Of a DNA stretch of 64,000 nt, positions 27,763-37,694 are shown one piece after another. Position 1 is the stretch's first letter. Every line of letters starts with the position of its first letter. The stretch comes from Henriciella aquimarina. GTDB taxonomy: Bacteria > Pseudomonadota > Alphaproteobacteria > Caulobacterales > Hyphomonadaceae. The notes beneath the pieces are model-generated. The model made no database searches. It was not told the DNA's origin and was given only the letters and a program-made list of their open reading frames with translations. The stretch is from the NCBI RefSeq assembly GCF_002088975.1, contig NZ_NCST01000019.1, forward strand, positions 186,001 through 250,000, in the 5' to 3' direction. A program made the position numbers and the translations under genes.

Positions 27763-29081
27763 CCGACCTGGTCGACCGCATTCCGCCCGAAGACAGGGCG
27801 GGTGTCGTCATTCCCTGGACGCAACCCTCCGAGCGTCCGGATGCCGACCGGCTGTCCGAGACCGCAGGGCTCGTCGAGGCCCTGGGTTGCAATCTGACAT
27901 TCCTCAGAGCCGAACAGGTGCGCAAACCCAACGCATCGCACTTGCTCTCGGGCGGTATTCTTGAACGGCTGAAAAACGATATCGAGGCTGGCGGCTGCAA
28001 TCTGGCCGTCATCGACGCCAATCTCAGCCCTGTCCAGCAGCGCAACCTCGAGAATGTTCTCGGCTGCAAGGTGATCGACCGTACAGGGCTTATTCTCGAG
28101 ATCTTCGGGCTTCGCGCCCGGACGAAGGAAGGCAAGCTGCAAGTCGAACTCGCGCGCTTGTCCTATGAGCGTTCGCGGCTTGTGCGGACCTGGACCCACC
28201 TGGAGCGTCAGCGTGGCGGTGGGGGCTTTCTGAGCGGCCCTGGCGAAACCCAGCTCGAAGCTGACCGGCGGATGCTGGACCGCCAGCTCGCTTCCCTCAA
28301 GGCAGACCTAGACGAGGTCCGCCGCACTCGTGGGCTGCAACGCTCGGGCCGTCGTCAGGCGGGGTTCCCCGTAATTGCGCTCGTCGGGTATACGAATGCT
28401 GGCAAATCAACCCTCTTCAATCGGCTGACAGGGGCCAATGTGTTCGCCCGGGACATGCCCTTTGCGACGCTGGACCCGACGATCCGCCGGATCGAACTGC
28501 CGCAGATCGGCGATGGCGCGCTGGTCGATACGGTCGGTTTCATCTCGGACCTGCCAACACACCTCATCGACAGCTTCCGGGCGACGCTTGAGGAAACACT
28601 TGAAGCCGATCTGCTTATCCATGTCCGGGACCGGTCCAGTCCACATGATGAGGACCGCAAGGCGGATGTCATGAAGGTTCTCCGCCGGCTTCAGGAAGAA
28701 GGCGATGTACCACTGCCGCCCATCGTTGAGGCCTGGAACAAGGTAGACCTGCTCTCGCAGGACATGCAGCAGGCCCTGCAGATTTCCGCGCGCTCCGGAT
28801 TGGGAAGTGTCCCGGCCGTCGTGACTTCAGCGCTGACAGGGGAGGGGATTGACGATCTTCTCAACCTGATCGTCGCATCGATCCAGAGCGAGCTGGAAAC
28901 TTATCGCGTCTCGCTCAAGCCTCAGGACGGCGCCGCCCGCGCATGGCTTTATGAGCATGGTGCCGTGCAGGAAGAAGAGGTCGGCACAGATGGCACAGTG
29001 ACGGTCGAGGTGGGTCTGACCCCGAAGCACCGGGGCCAGTTCGAAACCATGTTTTCCGAGATCGACCTTCTGGAGGTTTAA
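27759..29081 (+). CDS. hflX: Ribosome-associated GTPase HflX
   Basis: A 440-residue GTPase. The N-terminal HflX domain has [28 protein letters not shown] and the glycine-rich [15 protein letters not shown]. The G domain has G1 [13 protein letters not shown]3 [10 protein letters not shown] and G4 NKVDLL. The family rescues stalled ribosomes. The start is TTG at 27759, overlapping the hfq stop; there is no ATG before the conserved domain. The stop TAA shares the palindrome TTAA with the stop of convergent tyrS. Confidence 0.95.
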   Translation: MTDLVDRIPPEDRAGVVIPWTQPSERPDADRLSETAGLVEALGCNLTFLRAEQVRKPNASHLLSGGILERLKNDIEAGGCNLAVIDANLSPVQQRNLENVLGCKVIDRTGLILEIFGLRARTKEGKLQVELARLSYERSRLVRTWTHLERQRGGGGFLSGPGETQLEADRRMLDRQLASLKADLDEVRRTRGLQRSGRRQAGFPVIALVGYTNAGKSTLFNRLTGANVFARDMPFATLDPTIRRIELPQIGDGALVDTVGFISDLPTHLIDSFRATLEETLEADLLIHVRDRSSPHDEDRKADVMKVLRRLQEEGDVPLPPIVEAWNKVDLLSQDMQQALQISARSGLGSVPAVVTSALTGEGIDDLLNLIVASIQSELETYRVSLKPQDGAARAWLYEHGAVQEEEVGTDGTVTVEVGLTPKHRGQFETMFSEIDLLEV

Positions 29082-30331
29082 ACCGGACGGATGAGCGCGT
29101 GCCGCTTTTTGCCGGCCGAAAGCTTGATCGCCCCGTTTTCATTCAGATCGTCCAGACCGATGGTGGCATTCTGATCGCTGAGGGGCGTGTCGTTTACACG
29201 TGCCGCGCCCTGTTTGATGAGGCGGCGGGCCTCGCCGTTTGATTGCGATAAGCCAGCTTCGGTAAAGGCGGCTGCGGCAAGCATGCCATCTTCCAGCGTC
29301 TGTCGCGCCACTTCGGCAGTCGGCAGGGCGTCGTCGGCCTGACCAGCCCCGAAAACCGCGGCCGCTGCGCGCTCGGATTCACGGGCAGCTTCCTCGCCGT
29401 GCAGCAGTGTTGTCGCGGCATTGGCGAGCGCGATCTTGGCGTCATTGATCTCTGCGCCTTCGAAAGCTTCCAGGCGCTCGATTTCGCTGATGGGAAGGTC
29501 CGTGAAGAGACGCAGGAACCGGCCGACATCTGCATCTTCGGTGTTGCGCCAGAACTGCCAGTATTCGTAGGGCGACTTGCGATCGGGGTTCAGCCAGACG
29601 GCCCCGTCGGCCGTTTTGCCCATCTTGCCACCGGAAGCGGTCGTGATGAGGTGCGCCGTCAGGCCAAAAGCCTCGCCCCCGTCCGCCTTGTGGACGAGAT
29701 CGACGCCCCCAAGAATGTTCCCCCACTGGTCCGAACCGCCGAGCTGGAGGCGGCAGTTCTGGCGCCGGAAAAGCTCAAGGAAGTCATAGGACTGGAGCAG
29801 GAGGTAGTTGAACTCCAGGAAGGTGTAAGGCTGCTCATTGGCGAGACGGCGGGCGACTGTTTCCTGCTTCACCATGGTGTTGATGGTGAAATGCACCCCG
29901 ATGTCGCGCAGGATCTCAATGTAGCCGAGCTGGTCCAGCCAGTCGGCATTGTTGACCATGACGGCATCCGTCGGGCCGTCCCCGAATGTAAGGAAGGGCT
30001 CGAATGCCTTGCGGATGCCGGCAATGTTTGCCTCGATCTGCTCATTGGTGAGGAGCGGACGGGACTTTTCCTTGTCGGTCGGATCGCCGATCTTTGTGGT
30101 CCCGCCGCCCATCAGCACGATAGGCTTGCCGCCACAGCGCTGCAGATGGCGCAGCATCATGATCTGCAGGAGAGAGCCGACATGGAGGCTGTCAGCGGTC
30201 GCGTCGAATCCGATATAAGCGATAGGCGTGTCAGTCGCACAGTATTCATCCAGCGCATCCGGATGCGTGATCTGCTTGGTGAATCCGCGTTCCTCGAGGG
30301 TTTGAAGAAACTCAGATTTGAACTGGCTCAT
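29078..30331 (-). CDS. tyrS: Tyrosyl-tRNA synthetase
   Basis: A 417-residue class I aminoacyl-tRNA synthetase. The HIGH-type motif is HVGSLL, the KMSKS-type motif is KMGKT, and tyrosine recognition elements appear in LLQSYDFLELF and LGGSDQWGNI. A C-terminal S4 RNA-binding domain (about 350-417, EARRLIKQGAARVND) is present. I start at 30331 (MSQFKSEFL); the frame extends 12 codons upstream but lacks family support. The 3' end overlaps hflX by four bases. Confidence 0.95.
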   Translation of the reverse strand: MSQFKSEFLQTLEERGFTKQITHPDALDEYCATDTPIAYIGFDATADSLHVGSLLQIMMLRHLQRCGGKPIVLMGGGTTKIGDPTDKEKSRPLLTNEQIEANIAGIRKAFEPFLTFGDGPTDAVMVNNADWLDQLGYIEILRDIGVHFTINTMVKQETVARRLANEQPYTFLEFNYLLLQSYDFLELFRRQNCRLQLGGSDQWGNILGGVDLVHKADGGEAFGLTAHLITTASGGKMGKTADGAVWLNPDRKSPYEYWQFWRNTEDADVGRFLRLFTDLPISEIERLEAFEGAEINDAKIALANAATTLLHGEEAARESERAAAAVFGAGQADDALPTAEVARQTLEDGMLAAAAFTEAGLSQSNGEARRLIKQGAARVNDTPLSDQNATIGLDDLNENGAIKLSAGKKRHALIRPV

Positions 30332-30381
30332 CGGCTCGACTCCATAATCGGAGAGCGCAGCTAGCACGGGAGAGACAGAGA

Positions 30382-31512
30382 TTGAACCTGCAGAGTGAGG
30401 ATTTTGAACCGGTTTGGTCGGCAGGCTTCATGTCCGGCACGTCAATCGACGCCGTGGATGCAGCCCTTATCCTGACGGATGGTGTCGAGGTTCTGGACTT
30501 CGGGCCGGTGGCCGAGCGCAAATACACTCCCGGCGAACGCAATACGCTCAAGCAGGCCATTGGCGAGGCTCGGGCCTGGAACTGGGCTGGTCCGCCACCT
30601 GAACAGGCGTTCGACGCCGCGCGGGCGGTCCTCACAGCCACACATGCAGATGCCTGGGCGCGCCTGCTTGAAAACTGGGACGGGCCTCGCCCGGCCCTGG
30701 CCGGGATACATGGACAGACGGTTCTCCACCGCGCGCCGGGCAAGGCGCGGCCCGGCGCGACGCTGCAAGTGCTTGATCCGGGCGCGATGCGGGCAGAGCT
30801 CGGTGTGCCCGTCGCTTTCGACTTTCGATCGAACGATGTCGCCCATGGGGGCCACGGGGCGCCGCTTGCGCCGGCCTACCATGCCGCGCTCCTGCGCCAG
30901 CTGGGCGCAGGCCAGAGCGCGGCCGTGCTTAATCTGGGCGGGGTAGCCAACATCACGTACCGCAAGCGGGATGGTAGCCTCTACGCTTTTGATACAGGCC
31001 CCGCCAATGGGCCGATCGATGAGTGGGTCGAAGGCCACGATGCCGGCACGCATGACGAAGGTGGACGGCTGGCCGCTTCGGGACGCGTGCATGAGGGCGC
31101 GCTAACACAATGGATGGCGCACCCCTGGTTCGATGAGCCGGCGCCGAAAAGCCTCGACCGGTTTGACTTCAATGCCAGTCTCGCCCGTGGCCTGTCGCTG
31201 GAAGATGGGGCCGCGACCCTGACGGCCTTTTCCGCAGAAGCGGTTGCGCATGCGATTCGCGGCTTCGACGACACACCCTCACAGATCATTCTGTGCGGCG
31301 GTGGGCGTCATAACCCGCAACTGGTCCGCGAGCTGAAGCAACGATGTCAGTGCACGATCAGGACGGCCGAAGAAGTCGGCTGGATGGGGGATTCCATCGA
31401 AGCACAGGCCTTTGCCTTCCTGGCCGTGCGGACCTTGCGCAGGCTGCCGATCAGCTGGCCCGGCACGACGAGCGTACCCGAGCCAATGACCGGAGGCGAA
31501 CTACTGCCTTAA
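30382..31512 (+). CDS. anmK: Anhydro-N-acetylmuramic acid kinase
   Basis: A 376-residue sugar kinase that phosphorylates 1,6-anhydroMurNAc released by cell-wall turnover to MurNAc-6-phosphate. Family motifs: GFMSGTSIDAVDAAL, GIHGQTVLHR, FDFRSNDVAHGGHGAPL, NLGGVANITY, FDTGPANGPIDEWV and LCGGGRHNPQL. The only in-frame start before the MSGTS core is TTG at 30382, with GAGAGACAGAG upstream. It is divergent from tyrS, as is common in alphaproteobacteria. No MurQ etherase gene is visible in the window. Confidence 0.93.
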   Translation: MNLQSEDFEPVWSAGFMSGTSIDAVDAALILTDGVEVLDFGPVAERKYTPGERNTLKQAIGEARAWNWAGPPPEQAFDAARAVLTATHADAWARLLENWDGPRPALAGIHGQTVLHRAPGKARPGATLQVLDPGAMRAELGVPVAFDFRSNDVAHGGHGAPLAPAYHAALLRQLGAGQSAAVLNLGGVANITYRKRDGSLYAFDTGPANGPIDEWVEGHDAGTHDEGGRLAASGRVHEGALTQWMAHPWFDEPAPKSLDRFDFNASLARGLSLEDGAATLTAFSAEAVAHAIRGFDDTPSQIILCGGGRHNPQLVRELKQRCQCTIRTAEEVGWMGDSIEAQAFAFLAVRTLRRLPISWPGTTSVPEPMTGGELLP

Positions 31513-32267
31513 TCCTCGTCGTCTTCCTCGGAATCCTCATCATCGACGTCCTCATCGGTTTCGTCGGTGATGGCGGCCTGTCCGCGAATTTTCTTCGTTT
31601 CGGCTTCGGCGCGCAGCTTCTGTTCGTCCTCGACCAGCCGACGGTCGACATAGGCCTCGCACTTCGAGATCAGGTCGTCCTGCTTGCCGGTGAAGAAGTG
31701 GTTGGCGCCGGCGATGAAGTCCCGCTCGATCACTTCGCCTTTCTGGACACGAACCTTGGTCAGCGCGCGCTCGACATCCTTCGGACCGGAGATCTTGTCA
31801 TTGTCGCCGGAGATGATCAGGCCGGAGGCCGGGCAGGGCGCCAAAAAGGCCAGATCGTAGTGGTTGCAGGGCGGCGCAATTGCGAGAAAGCCGTCGATTT
31901 CTGGCCGGCGCATCAGCAGTTGAAGCGTGATCCAGGCGCCGAAGGAATAACCGGCGCACCAGACAAAACGCGGGCTTTCGGTCAGGTTCTCCATATAGTC
32001 GAGAACATAGGCAGCATCCTCAAGCTCGCCGACACCCTGGTCATAGACGCCCTGAGAGCGGCCGACACCACGGGTATTGAACCGCAGGACACCAAAGCCG
32101 CGGCGCTCGAACATCTGATAGAGACGGATCGTGATCGGATCCTGCATCGTGCCCCCGGCCCGCGGGTGCGGATGCAGGATGAGAGCGATCGGTGCGCCTT
32201 CTCTTGGCGGCTCTGTATAACGCGCTTCAATTCTGCCTGCGGGGCCGGGAATGATAAGTTCTGCCAT
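31509..32267 (-). CDS. Alpha/beta hydrolase with an acidic C-terminal tail
   Basis: A 252-residue alpha/beta hydrolase of the small dienelactone/YpfH-like group. The oxyanion region is HPHPRAGG, the nucleophile elbow is GYSFGAW, an acid-type ISGDND segment follows, and the His lies in GANHFF. After about residue 215 the protein continues into a charged helix and an unusually acidic tail in which 15 of the last 18 residues are Asp or Glu. No signal peptide. The substrate is unknown. It overlaps anmK by four bases at the shared palindrome TTAA and is divergent from the Fe-S locus. Confidence 0.75.
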   Translation of the reverse strand: MAELIIPGPAGRIEARYTEPPREGAPIALILHPHPRAGGTMQDPITIRLYQMFERRGFGVLRFNTRGVGRSQGVYDQGVGELEDAAYVLDYMENLTESPRFVWCAGYSFGAWITLQLLMRRPEIDGFLAIAPPCNHYDLAFLAPCPASGLIISGDNDKISGPKDVERALTKVRVQKGEVIERDFIAGANHFFTGKQDDLISKCEAYVDRRLVEDEQKLRAEAETKKIRGQAAITDETDEDVDDEDSEEDDED

Positions 32268-32387
32268 GCTGAAGCGCCTCTAGCTGTTGCGAGCGTGGAA
32301 GTTGGAAAGTGGGCGCTTTAGGCGAAAGCGGCAAGGAAATGCAAGTTTTTGTGTAAGAGCGCGTCATGATAAACTACAGAGCACCCG

Positions 32388-33530
32388 ATGATCTATGCTG
32401 ACTATAACGCTACGGCACCTTTGAGGCCTGAAGCTCGCGACGCGATGATGACGGCGCTTGAGATCGGCGCCAATCCATCGAGCGTGCACGGCCCCGGCCG
32501 CGCTGCACGGAAGGTGCTTGAGGCAGCCCGCAAGCAGGTCGCCACAGCCATTCGCGGATTGCCGCAGGACATTGTGTTCACATCCGGCGGCACAGAAGCG
32601 GCTGCATTGGCCATTCAAGGTGTAGTGCGAAAGCTCGAACAGGATTGCACCTTGCTGGTTTCGGCGATTGAGCATGAAGCGGTCAGCAAGAATGCGGGCC
32701 ATTCGGGCGCTGCAGTTGAAACGGTCTATGTCCAGCCGTCGGGTGCGATTGATCTCGATCAGCTCTCCGACAGGCTTAAGGTATGGGATGCCGACCGGTC
32801 AGGCACCCCTGTGCTTGTGTTGATGCTCGCCAACAATGAAACCGGGGTCATTCAGCCGGTTCAGGCAGCGGCTGCGATGGTGCGCGAGGCCGGTGGCCTG
32901 ACTATTTGCGATGCCGTCCAGGGGCTCGGCAAGCTCCCGCTTAACGTGTCGCTTCTCGGAGCCGACTATCTCATGCTGTCGGCTCACAAGGCTGGTGGGC
33001 CGCAAGGGGCAGGGGCCCTCTGGATGCGCAGCGGCGCGCCGCTCTTGCCAACGGTTTTCGGAGGCGGTCAGGAACGCTCCCTGCGCTCGGGCACGGAAAA
33101 CCTGTCGGGGATCGCCGGTTTTGGTGCGGCCGCCGAAGCCGCCAGCCGCGACCTGGAGAAGATGGAAAGCCTTGCAAGCTATCGCGATGCCATGGAAACC
33201 CGGCTTGAGCGCGAAGCTGGTGTCACCGTTTTCGGGAAAGATGTCCCCCGTCTGCCCAATACGTCTAATTTCGCTTATGATGGTTTCCGCGCTGAAACAC
33301 AGGTCATGGCCATGGATCTGGCCGGTGTGGCGGTTTCGTCAGGCTCGGCCTGCTCCAGTGGCAAGGTCCGTCGGTCGGTGGTTCTGTCTGCGATGGGCGC
33401 GCCGGATACCCTTGCGGAATGTGCTATACGCACCAGCTATGGATGGAGAAGCAGACTAGAAGACTTCGAGCAGACAGCCGATGCCTGGCTCGATATTCTG
33501 CAACGCCGGAATTTGAAGGAGACGGCCTGA
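32388..33530 (+). CDS. Cysteine desulfurase, IscS/NifS-type
   Basis: A 380-residue PLP enzyme releasing sulfur from cysteine. The N-terminal [12 protein letters not shown], the PLP lysine Lys201 in SAHKAGG, and the catalytic Cys322 in SGSACSSGK with a long loop are characteristic of the group I IscS/NifS type, as distinct from the SufS found later in the same locus. It lies 1 base ahead of sufB and so heads the Suf operon. In most alphaproteobacteria an Rrf2 regulator (IscR/RirA) precedes this gene; here a divergent hydrolase does. The upstream 120 bases probably hold the operon promoter. Confidence 0.92.
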   Translation: MIYADYNATAPLRPEARDAMMTALEIGANPSSVHGPGRAARKVLEAARKQVATAIRGLPQDIVFTSGGTEAAALAIQGVVRKLEQDCTLLVSAIEHEAVSKNAGHSGAAVETVYVQPSGAIDLDQLSDRLKVWDADRSGTPVLVLMLANNETGVIQPVQAAAAMVREAGGLTICDAVQGLGKLPLNVSLLGADYLMLSAHKAGGPQGAGALWMRSGAPLLPTVFGGGQERSLRSGTENLSGIAGFGAAAEAASRDLEKMESLASYRDAMETRLEREAGVTVFGKDVPRLPNTSNFAYDGFRAETQVMAMDLAGVAVSSGSACSSGKVRRSVVLSAMGAPDTLAECAIRTSYGWRSRLEDFEQTADAWLDILQRRNLKETA

Positions 33531-33531
33531 A

Positions 33532-35067
33532 ATGGCTGATGATGTGAAAGTCAAAGAAGGCATTGATGCCGATACCGTTGCAGCCGCAAAAGCGCTGCAA
33601 TCGGAGAATTACTCCGCCGGCTTCAAGACCGATATCGAGACCGAATATGCGCCCAAGGGCCTCAATGAAGAGGTCATTGCGTTCATCTCCCAGAAAAAGG
33701 GGGAACCGCAATGGATGCTGGACTGGCGCCTGAAAGCGTTCGAGCGCTGGCAGAACATGACAGAGCCGGGCTGGGCAAAGGTCCAGTACGAGAAAATCGA
33801 TTATCAGGACATCTACTATTACGCCGCGCCGAAGCGCGGGGCGAAGTATGAGTCGATTGACGATGTTCCGCAGGAAATTCTCGACACATATGAAAAACTC
33901 GGCATTCCGCTTCGCGAGGCGGAAGTCCTGCTTGGTGTCGAAGGCGCCGATGAAACGGCGGCCGAAGCGCGCACCGGCGAAAGCGGCTCCAAGGTGGCCG
34001 TGGACGCGGTTTTTGACTCCGTCTCGGTGGCAACGACCTTCCGGAAGGAACTGGAAAAGGCCGGCGTGATTTTCATGTCGATCTCCGAGGCCATCCGGGA
34101 GCATCCGGAGCTCGTGCAGAAATATCTGGGCTCGGTCGTGCCGCGGTCCGACAATTTCTTCGCGACCCTCAACAGCGCCGTCTTCTCGGACGGGACCTTC
34201 GTCTATGTGCCTGAGGGCGTGCGCTGCCCTATGGAGCTGTCGACCTATTTCCGGATGAATGCCGAGAATACCGGCCAGTTCGAACGCACCCTCATCATCG
34301 CGGACAAGGGCGCGTATGTGTCCTATCTGGAGGGCTGCACAGCCCCCATGCGTGATGAAAACCAGCTCCACGCCGCTGTCGTCGAACTGGTGGCGCTGGA
34401 AGATGCCGAAATCAAATACTCGACCGTCCAGAACTGGTGGCCGGGCGACGAAAACGGCAAGGGCGGTATCTACAACTTCGTGACCAAGCGCGGCGACTGC
34501 CGCGGGGCCCGTTCCAAGATCAGCTGGACGCAGGTCGAGACCGGTTCGGCTGTGACCTGGAAGTATCCTTCCTGCATCCTGCGTGGAGACGACAGCACCG
34601 GTGAGTTCTACTCGATTGCGGTGACCAATGGCCGGCAGATGGCCGATACGGGCACCAAGATGATCCATCTGGGCAAGAACACCCGCTCCCGCATCATATC
34701 GAAGGGGATTTCCGCAGGCCGCTCGGACAACACGTATCGCGGGCTCGTCTCGGTGCACAAGAAGTCCGAGAAGGCCCGCAACTTCACCCAGTGCGATTCG
34801 CTTCTGATCGGTGGCGACTGCGGCGCGCACACCGTGCCCTATGTCGAGGCCAAACGGGCGGATGCCCAGCTTGAGCACGAGGCGACCACGACGAAGCTGT
34901 CGGAAGACCAGCTTTTCTATGTCCGCCAGCGTGGTCTGGGCGAGGAAGAAGCGGTTGCACTCCTGGTCAATGGCTTCGTTCGCGATGTCATGCAGCACCT
35001 GCCGATGGAATTTGCGGTCGAGGCCCAGAAGCTCCTTGAGGTCAGCCTTGAAGGCAGCGTGGGCTAG
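33532..35067 (+). CDS. sufB: Fe-S scaffold subunit SufB
   Basis: A 511-residue SufB with the family blocks [58 protein letters not shown] and the C-terminal [19 protein letters not shown]. With SufC and SufD it forms the SufBC2D scaffold that assembles Fe-S clusters in the cytosol. It starts 1 base after the desulfurase stop, with GAAGGAGA upstream. An unrelated small gene and a 195-base gap separate it from sufC, which is unusual. Confidence 0.97.
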   Translation: MADDVKVKEGIDADTVAAAKALQSENYSAGFKTDIETEYAPKGLNEEVIAFISQKKGEPQWMLDWRLKAFERWQNMTEPGWAKVQYEKIDYQDIYYYAAPKRGAKYESIDDVPQEILDTYEKLGIPLREAEVLLGVEGADETAAEARTGESGSKVAVDAVFDSVSVATTFRKELEKAGVIFMSISEAIREHPELVQKYLGSVVPRSDNFFATLNSAVFSDGTFVYVPEGVRCPMELSTYFRMNAENTGQFERTLIIADKGAYVSYLEGCTAPMRDENQLHAAVVELVALEDAEIKYSTVQNWWPGDENGKGGIYNFVTKRGDCRGARSKISWTQVETGSAVTWKYPSCILRGDDSTGEFYSIAVTNGRQMADTGTKMIHLGKNTRSRIISKGISAGRSDNTYRGLVSVHKKSEKARNFTQCDSLLIGGDCGAHTVPYVEAKRADAQLEHEATTTKLSEDQLFYVRQRGLGEEEAVALLVNGFVRDVMQHLPMEFAVEAQKLLEVSLEGSVG

Positions 35068-35085
35068 TGGATGAGGCGGTAGCCC

Positions 35086-35490
35086 GTGAACACTGAAGCG
35101 TTCCAATCCTGGCTCACTGCCTATGGCGCGGCATGGGAAGACTGTGATCCTGAGGCCTATATGCCGCTCTTCAGTGAGGATGCTGCCTATCACTGGACAC
35201 CGTTCGAGGCTCCGCGAAAAGGGCATGCCGAAATCCGTGAGGCGCTGTCCCGCGCGATGGAAACCCAGAAAGATCCGGACTTTTCGTTCGAGATCATCAG
35301 TTTCGATGGGAAGACAGGCTGGGCGCACTGGACGTGCAGTTTTACCCGCAAAAGCATAGACGAGCCGGTGCGCATCGATGGCGTACTCTGCGCTGAGTTT
35401 GACGAGGCTGGAAAATGCCGGGTCTTCCGCGAATGGTGGCATGCGCTCGAGCCGGGGCAGGGCGACCTGATGCGGGATTTTGACGCCTGA
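35086..35490 (+). CDS. SnoaL/NTF2-like protein inside the suf locus
   Basis: A 134-residue protein of the SnoaL/NTF2-like cone fold. The motif WEDCDPEAYMPLFSEDAAYHWTPF is the typical helix-loop entry, followed by a beta-rich end with AGKCRVFREWWHALEPGQ. The start is GTG at 35086 with GAGG upstream. Such folds bind small hydrophobic ligands or act as isomerases or cyclases; no catalytic role can be assigned. It lies 18 bases after sufB and before a 195-base noncoding stretch leading to sufC. Whether it helps Fe-S assembly or is a passenger is unknown. Confidence 0.7.
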   Translation: MNTEAFQSWLTAYGAAWEDCDPEAYMPLFSEDAAYHWTPFEAPRKGHAEIREALSRAMETQKDPDFSFEIISFDGKTGWAHWTCSFTRKSIDEPVRIDGVLCAEFDEAGKCRVFREWWHALEPGQGDLMRDFDA

Positions 35491-35685
35491 GAGGGTATGT
35501 CGCTTAAGCGCCGCAGGCAGAGGTGTGCTTGTGAGGTGAAAGAAAAGTCTGACCTTTGCGGTAAAGCTCTAAACCGCTCTGTCCGGGCATGATTTCCGGG
35601 GCCAGATGAAGACAGACTGACTTTCCTTTGCCTTTGCGGCAAGAACGGGCTTTGAAATCAGCGTGCAAGCCTCTACATCCGCGGC

Positions 35686-36447
35686 ATGTTGAAGCTTGAT
35701 AATCTGTCCGCCCGCGTCGGCGAAGAAGAGAGCGAAAAGACCATTCTCAATGGCCTGTCGCTTGAGGTGCCGGCTGGCGAGGTCCACGCAATCATGGGGC
35801 CGAATGGCGCTGGCAAATCGACCCTTGCCTATCTGCTGACAGGCCGTGAAGGCTATGAAGTCACTGGCGGCACAGCGACGCTCGATGGCAAGGACCTTCT
35901 TGCCATGGAGCCGGAAGATCGGGCCGCCCATGGGGTCTTCCTGTCATTCCAGTACCCGGTCGAGATTCCGGGTGTACCGGTCATGACCTTTGTGCGCACC
36001 GCCATGAATGCCCAGCGCAAGGCCCGCGGTGAGGAAGAAATGTCCGCCCCGGAATTCATCAAGAAGGCCCGTGAGATTGGCGGTATTCTCAATATTGACG
36101 CCGAAATGCTGAAGCGCCCGGTCAATGTCGGCTTCTCCGGCGGTGAGAAGAAGCGCCTCGAGATCTTTCAGATGATGATGATGGAGCCGCGTTTCAGCAT
36201 CCTCGACGAAACTGATTCCGGTCTCGACATCGACGCGCTCAAGACGGTGGCCAATGGGGTCAATGCTCTGCGCAGCCCGGAGCGCAGCATGCTTGTGATC
36301 ACGCACTATCAGCGCCTGCTGGATCATATCCGGCCAGACAAGGTTCATGTCCTGGCCAAGGGCCGCATCATTAAATCCGGCGGCCCGGAGCTGGCCGAAC
36401 AGCTTGAGAGGGACGGGTATGACGGCATTCTGGGAGAAGTGGCTTGA
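35686..36447 (+). CDS. sufC: Fe-S assembly ATPase SufC
   Basis: A 253-residue ABC-type ATPase. Walker A GPNGAGKST, a Q-loop FLSFQYPVEIPGV, the signature NVGFSGGEKKR, and Walker B with FSILDETDSGLDID are visible. It drives conformational change in SufBC2D. It starts 195 bases after the SnoaL-like gene, so an internal promoter is possible. Its stop overlaps the sufD TTG start. Confidence 0.97.
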   Translation: MLKLDNLSARVGEEESEKTILNGLSLEVPAGEVHAIMGPNGAGKSTLAYLLTGREGYEVTGGTATLDGKDLLAMEPEDRAAHGVFLSFQYPVEIPGVPVMTFVRTAMNAQRKARGEEEMSAPEFIKKAREIGGILNIDAEMLKRPVNVGFSGGEKKRLEIFQMMMMEPRFSILDETDSGLDIDALKTVANGVNALRSPERSMLVITHYQRLLDHIRPDKVHVLAKGRIIKSGGPELAEQLERDGYDGILGEVA

Positions 36448-37682
36448 CCCTTGCCGATCTCAAAGAGCAGTTCGGTGATCCGACCCCTGCTGAGCTTCAA
36501 CTGATCGCCAAATATGGCGAACTACCGGAGGATGCACGCCGCCTGCGTGCCTTTGAGGCTTTCGCCAAAAACGGGTTGCCTCATCGCCGCATGGAGCAGT
36601 GGAAGTGGACGGACTTTCGCCATGCCATCCATGCCATCGAAACCGGTCAGCCCCGGCGGGAGAAGACGATTGAACCGTCGGATGACGCTCTTGTCTTCCG
36701 GTTCGACGGCAAGAGCTGGCATGTGCCGCAAGATCTTCCTGACGGGCTATCCGTTTTCGAGAAGAGCGAGGCACAGGCTGTCGGCAATGCCGAAGAGCTG
36801 CCGCTCGCAGCGCTTGCGGGCGCGTTGACAGGCCAGTCAGGCCGGGCTGATCTGCTGCAGGTCGAGGTTACAAAGCCGATCAAGCAACCGGTCTTTCTGG
36901 ATTTCGATTATGAGCGCCTCGAAACAGCGTTTGCCAGGATTGCCTTTGTTGTGAGGCCCGAGGCGAAGGTCGACGTCATCGAGCGCCATGCCGGCGGCGC
37001 CGGGTTCAGTTCCGTGCTGGTCGAATTTGGCATACAGGATGGCGGGCATGTGACGCGCTCCCTGCTCCAGTCGGGCGGGGCCGAAGAGGCAACGGCCATT
37101 ACCGCTGGCGTAACCCTCGGCGCCCAAGCGGTCTATGAGCAGACCGCGCTGGCCTTTGGCGCCAAGGTCGCCCGTATCGAGACACGGCTCGCCTATGAAG
37201 GGGAGGCGGGGCGAGCCCATATCAACGCTGCCTATCTTCCTGCCGATGGCTATCATGTCGATTTCACGAGCCATGTGCGTCATGGCGCACAGAGCTGCGT
37301 GACCCGGCAGCTGACCAAGGGGGCTGTCAATGATGGCGGCCGGGGCGTTTTCCAGGGCAAGTTCCACGTGCCGCGCTCGGTGGGCCAGCACACCGATGCC
37401 GACATGCAGCATCAGGCGATCCTGCTCGAGAACGGTGCTGAGGTCTATGCGAAGCCCGAACTCGAGATCTATGCCGACGATGTCGAGTGTGCGCACGGCA
37501 ACACGTCCGGGCAGCTCGATGAGACAGCCTTGTTCTATATGCGCCAGCGCGGCATCCCTCACATGGAAGCGCGCGCGCTGCTGACTGAGGCCTTCATTGC
37601 CGAAGCGCTGGAAACCGCGCATCCGAGCGTCAGGGACTCCTTGCTTGAGGCCTCTCGCGCTTTCCTGCGCAATGAAGCCTGA
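36444..37682 (+). CDS. sufD: Fe-S scaffold subunit SufD
   Basis: A 412-residue SufD with the N-terminal GLPHRRMEQWKWTDFR segment and the conserved C-terminal HGNTSGQLDETALFYMRQRG. The Suf scaffold pairs it with SufB. The start is TTG at 36444 (TTGA overlap with sufC), with GGGAG 7 bases upstream. The length is normal. It precedes sufS by 12 bases. Confidence 0.95.
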   Translation: MTLADLKEQFGDPTPAELQLIAKYGELPEDARRLRAFEAFAKNGLPHRRMEQWKWTDFRHAIHAIETGQPRREKTIEPSDDALVFRFDGKSWHVPQDLPDGLSVFEKSEAQAVGNAEELPLAALAGALTGQSGRADLLQVEVTKPIKQPVFLDFDYERLETAFARIAFVVRPEAKVDVIERHAGGAGFSSVLVEFGIQDGGHVTRSLLQSGGAEEATAITAGVTLGAQAVYEQTALAFGAKVARIETRLAYEGEAGRAHINAAYLPADGYHVDFTSHVRHGAQSCVTRQLTKGAVNDGGRGVFQGKFHVPRSVGQHTDADMQHQAILLENGAEVYAKPELEIYADDVECAHGNTSGQLDETALFYMRQRGIPHMEARALLTEAFIAEALETAHPSVRDSLLEASRAFLRNEA

Positions 37683-37694
37683 TAAGGACCATTC

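Noticed and set aside
33424-35442. Very long minus-strand open frame (672 codons) opposite sufB and the SnoaL-like gene
   Set aside because: Low-complexity Arg/Leu/His composition typical of antisense frames; it covers two clear plus-strand genes.
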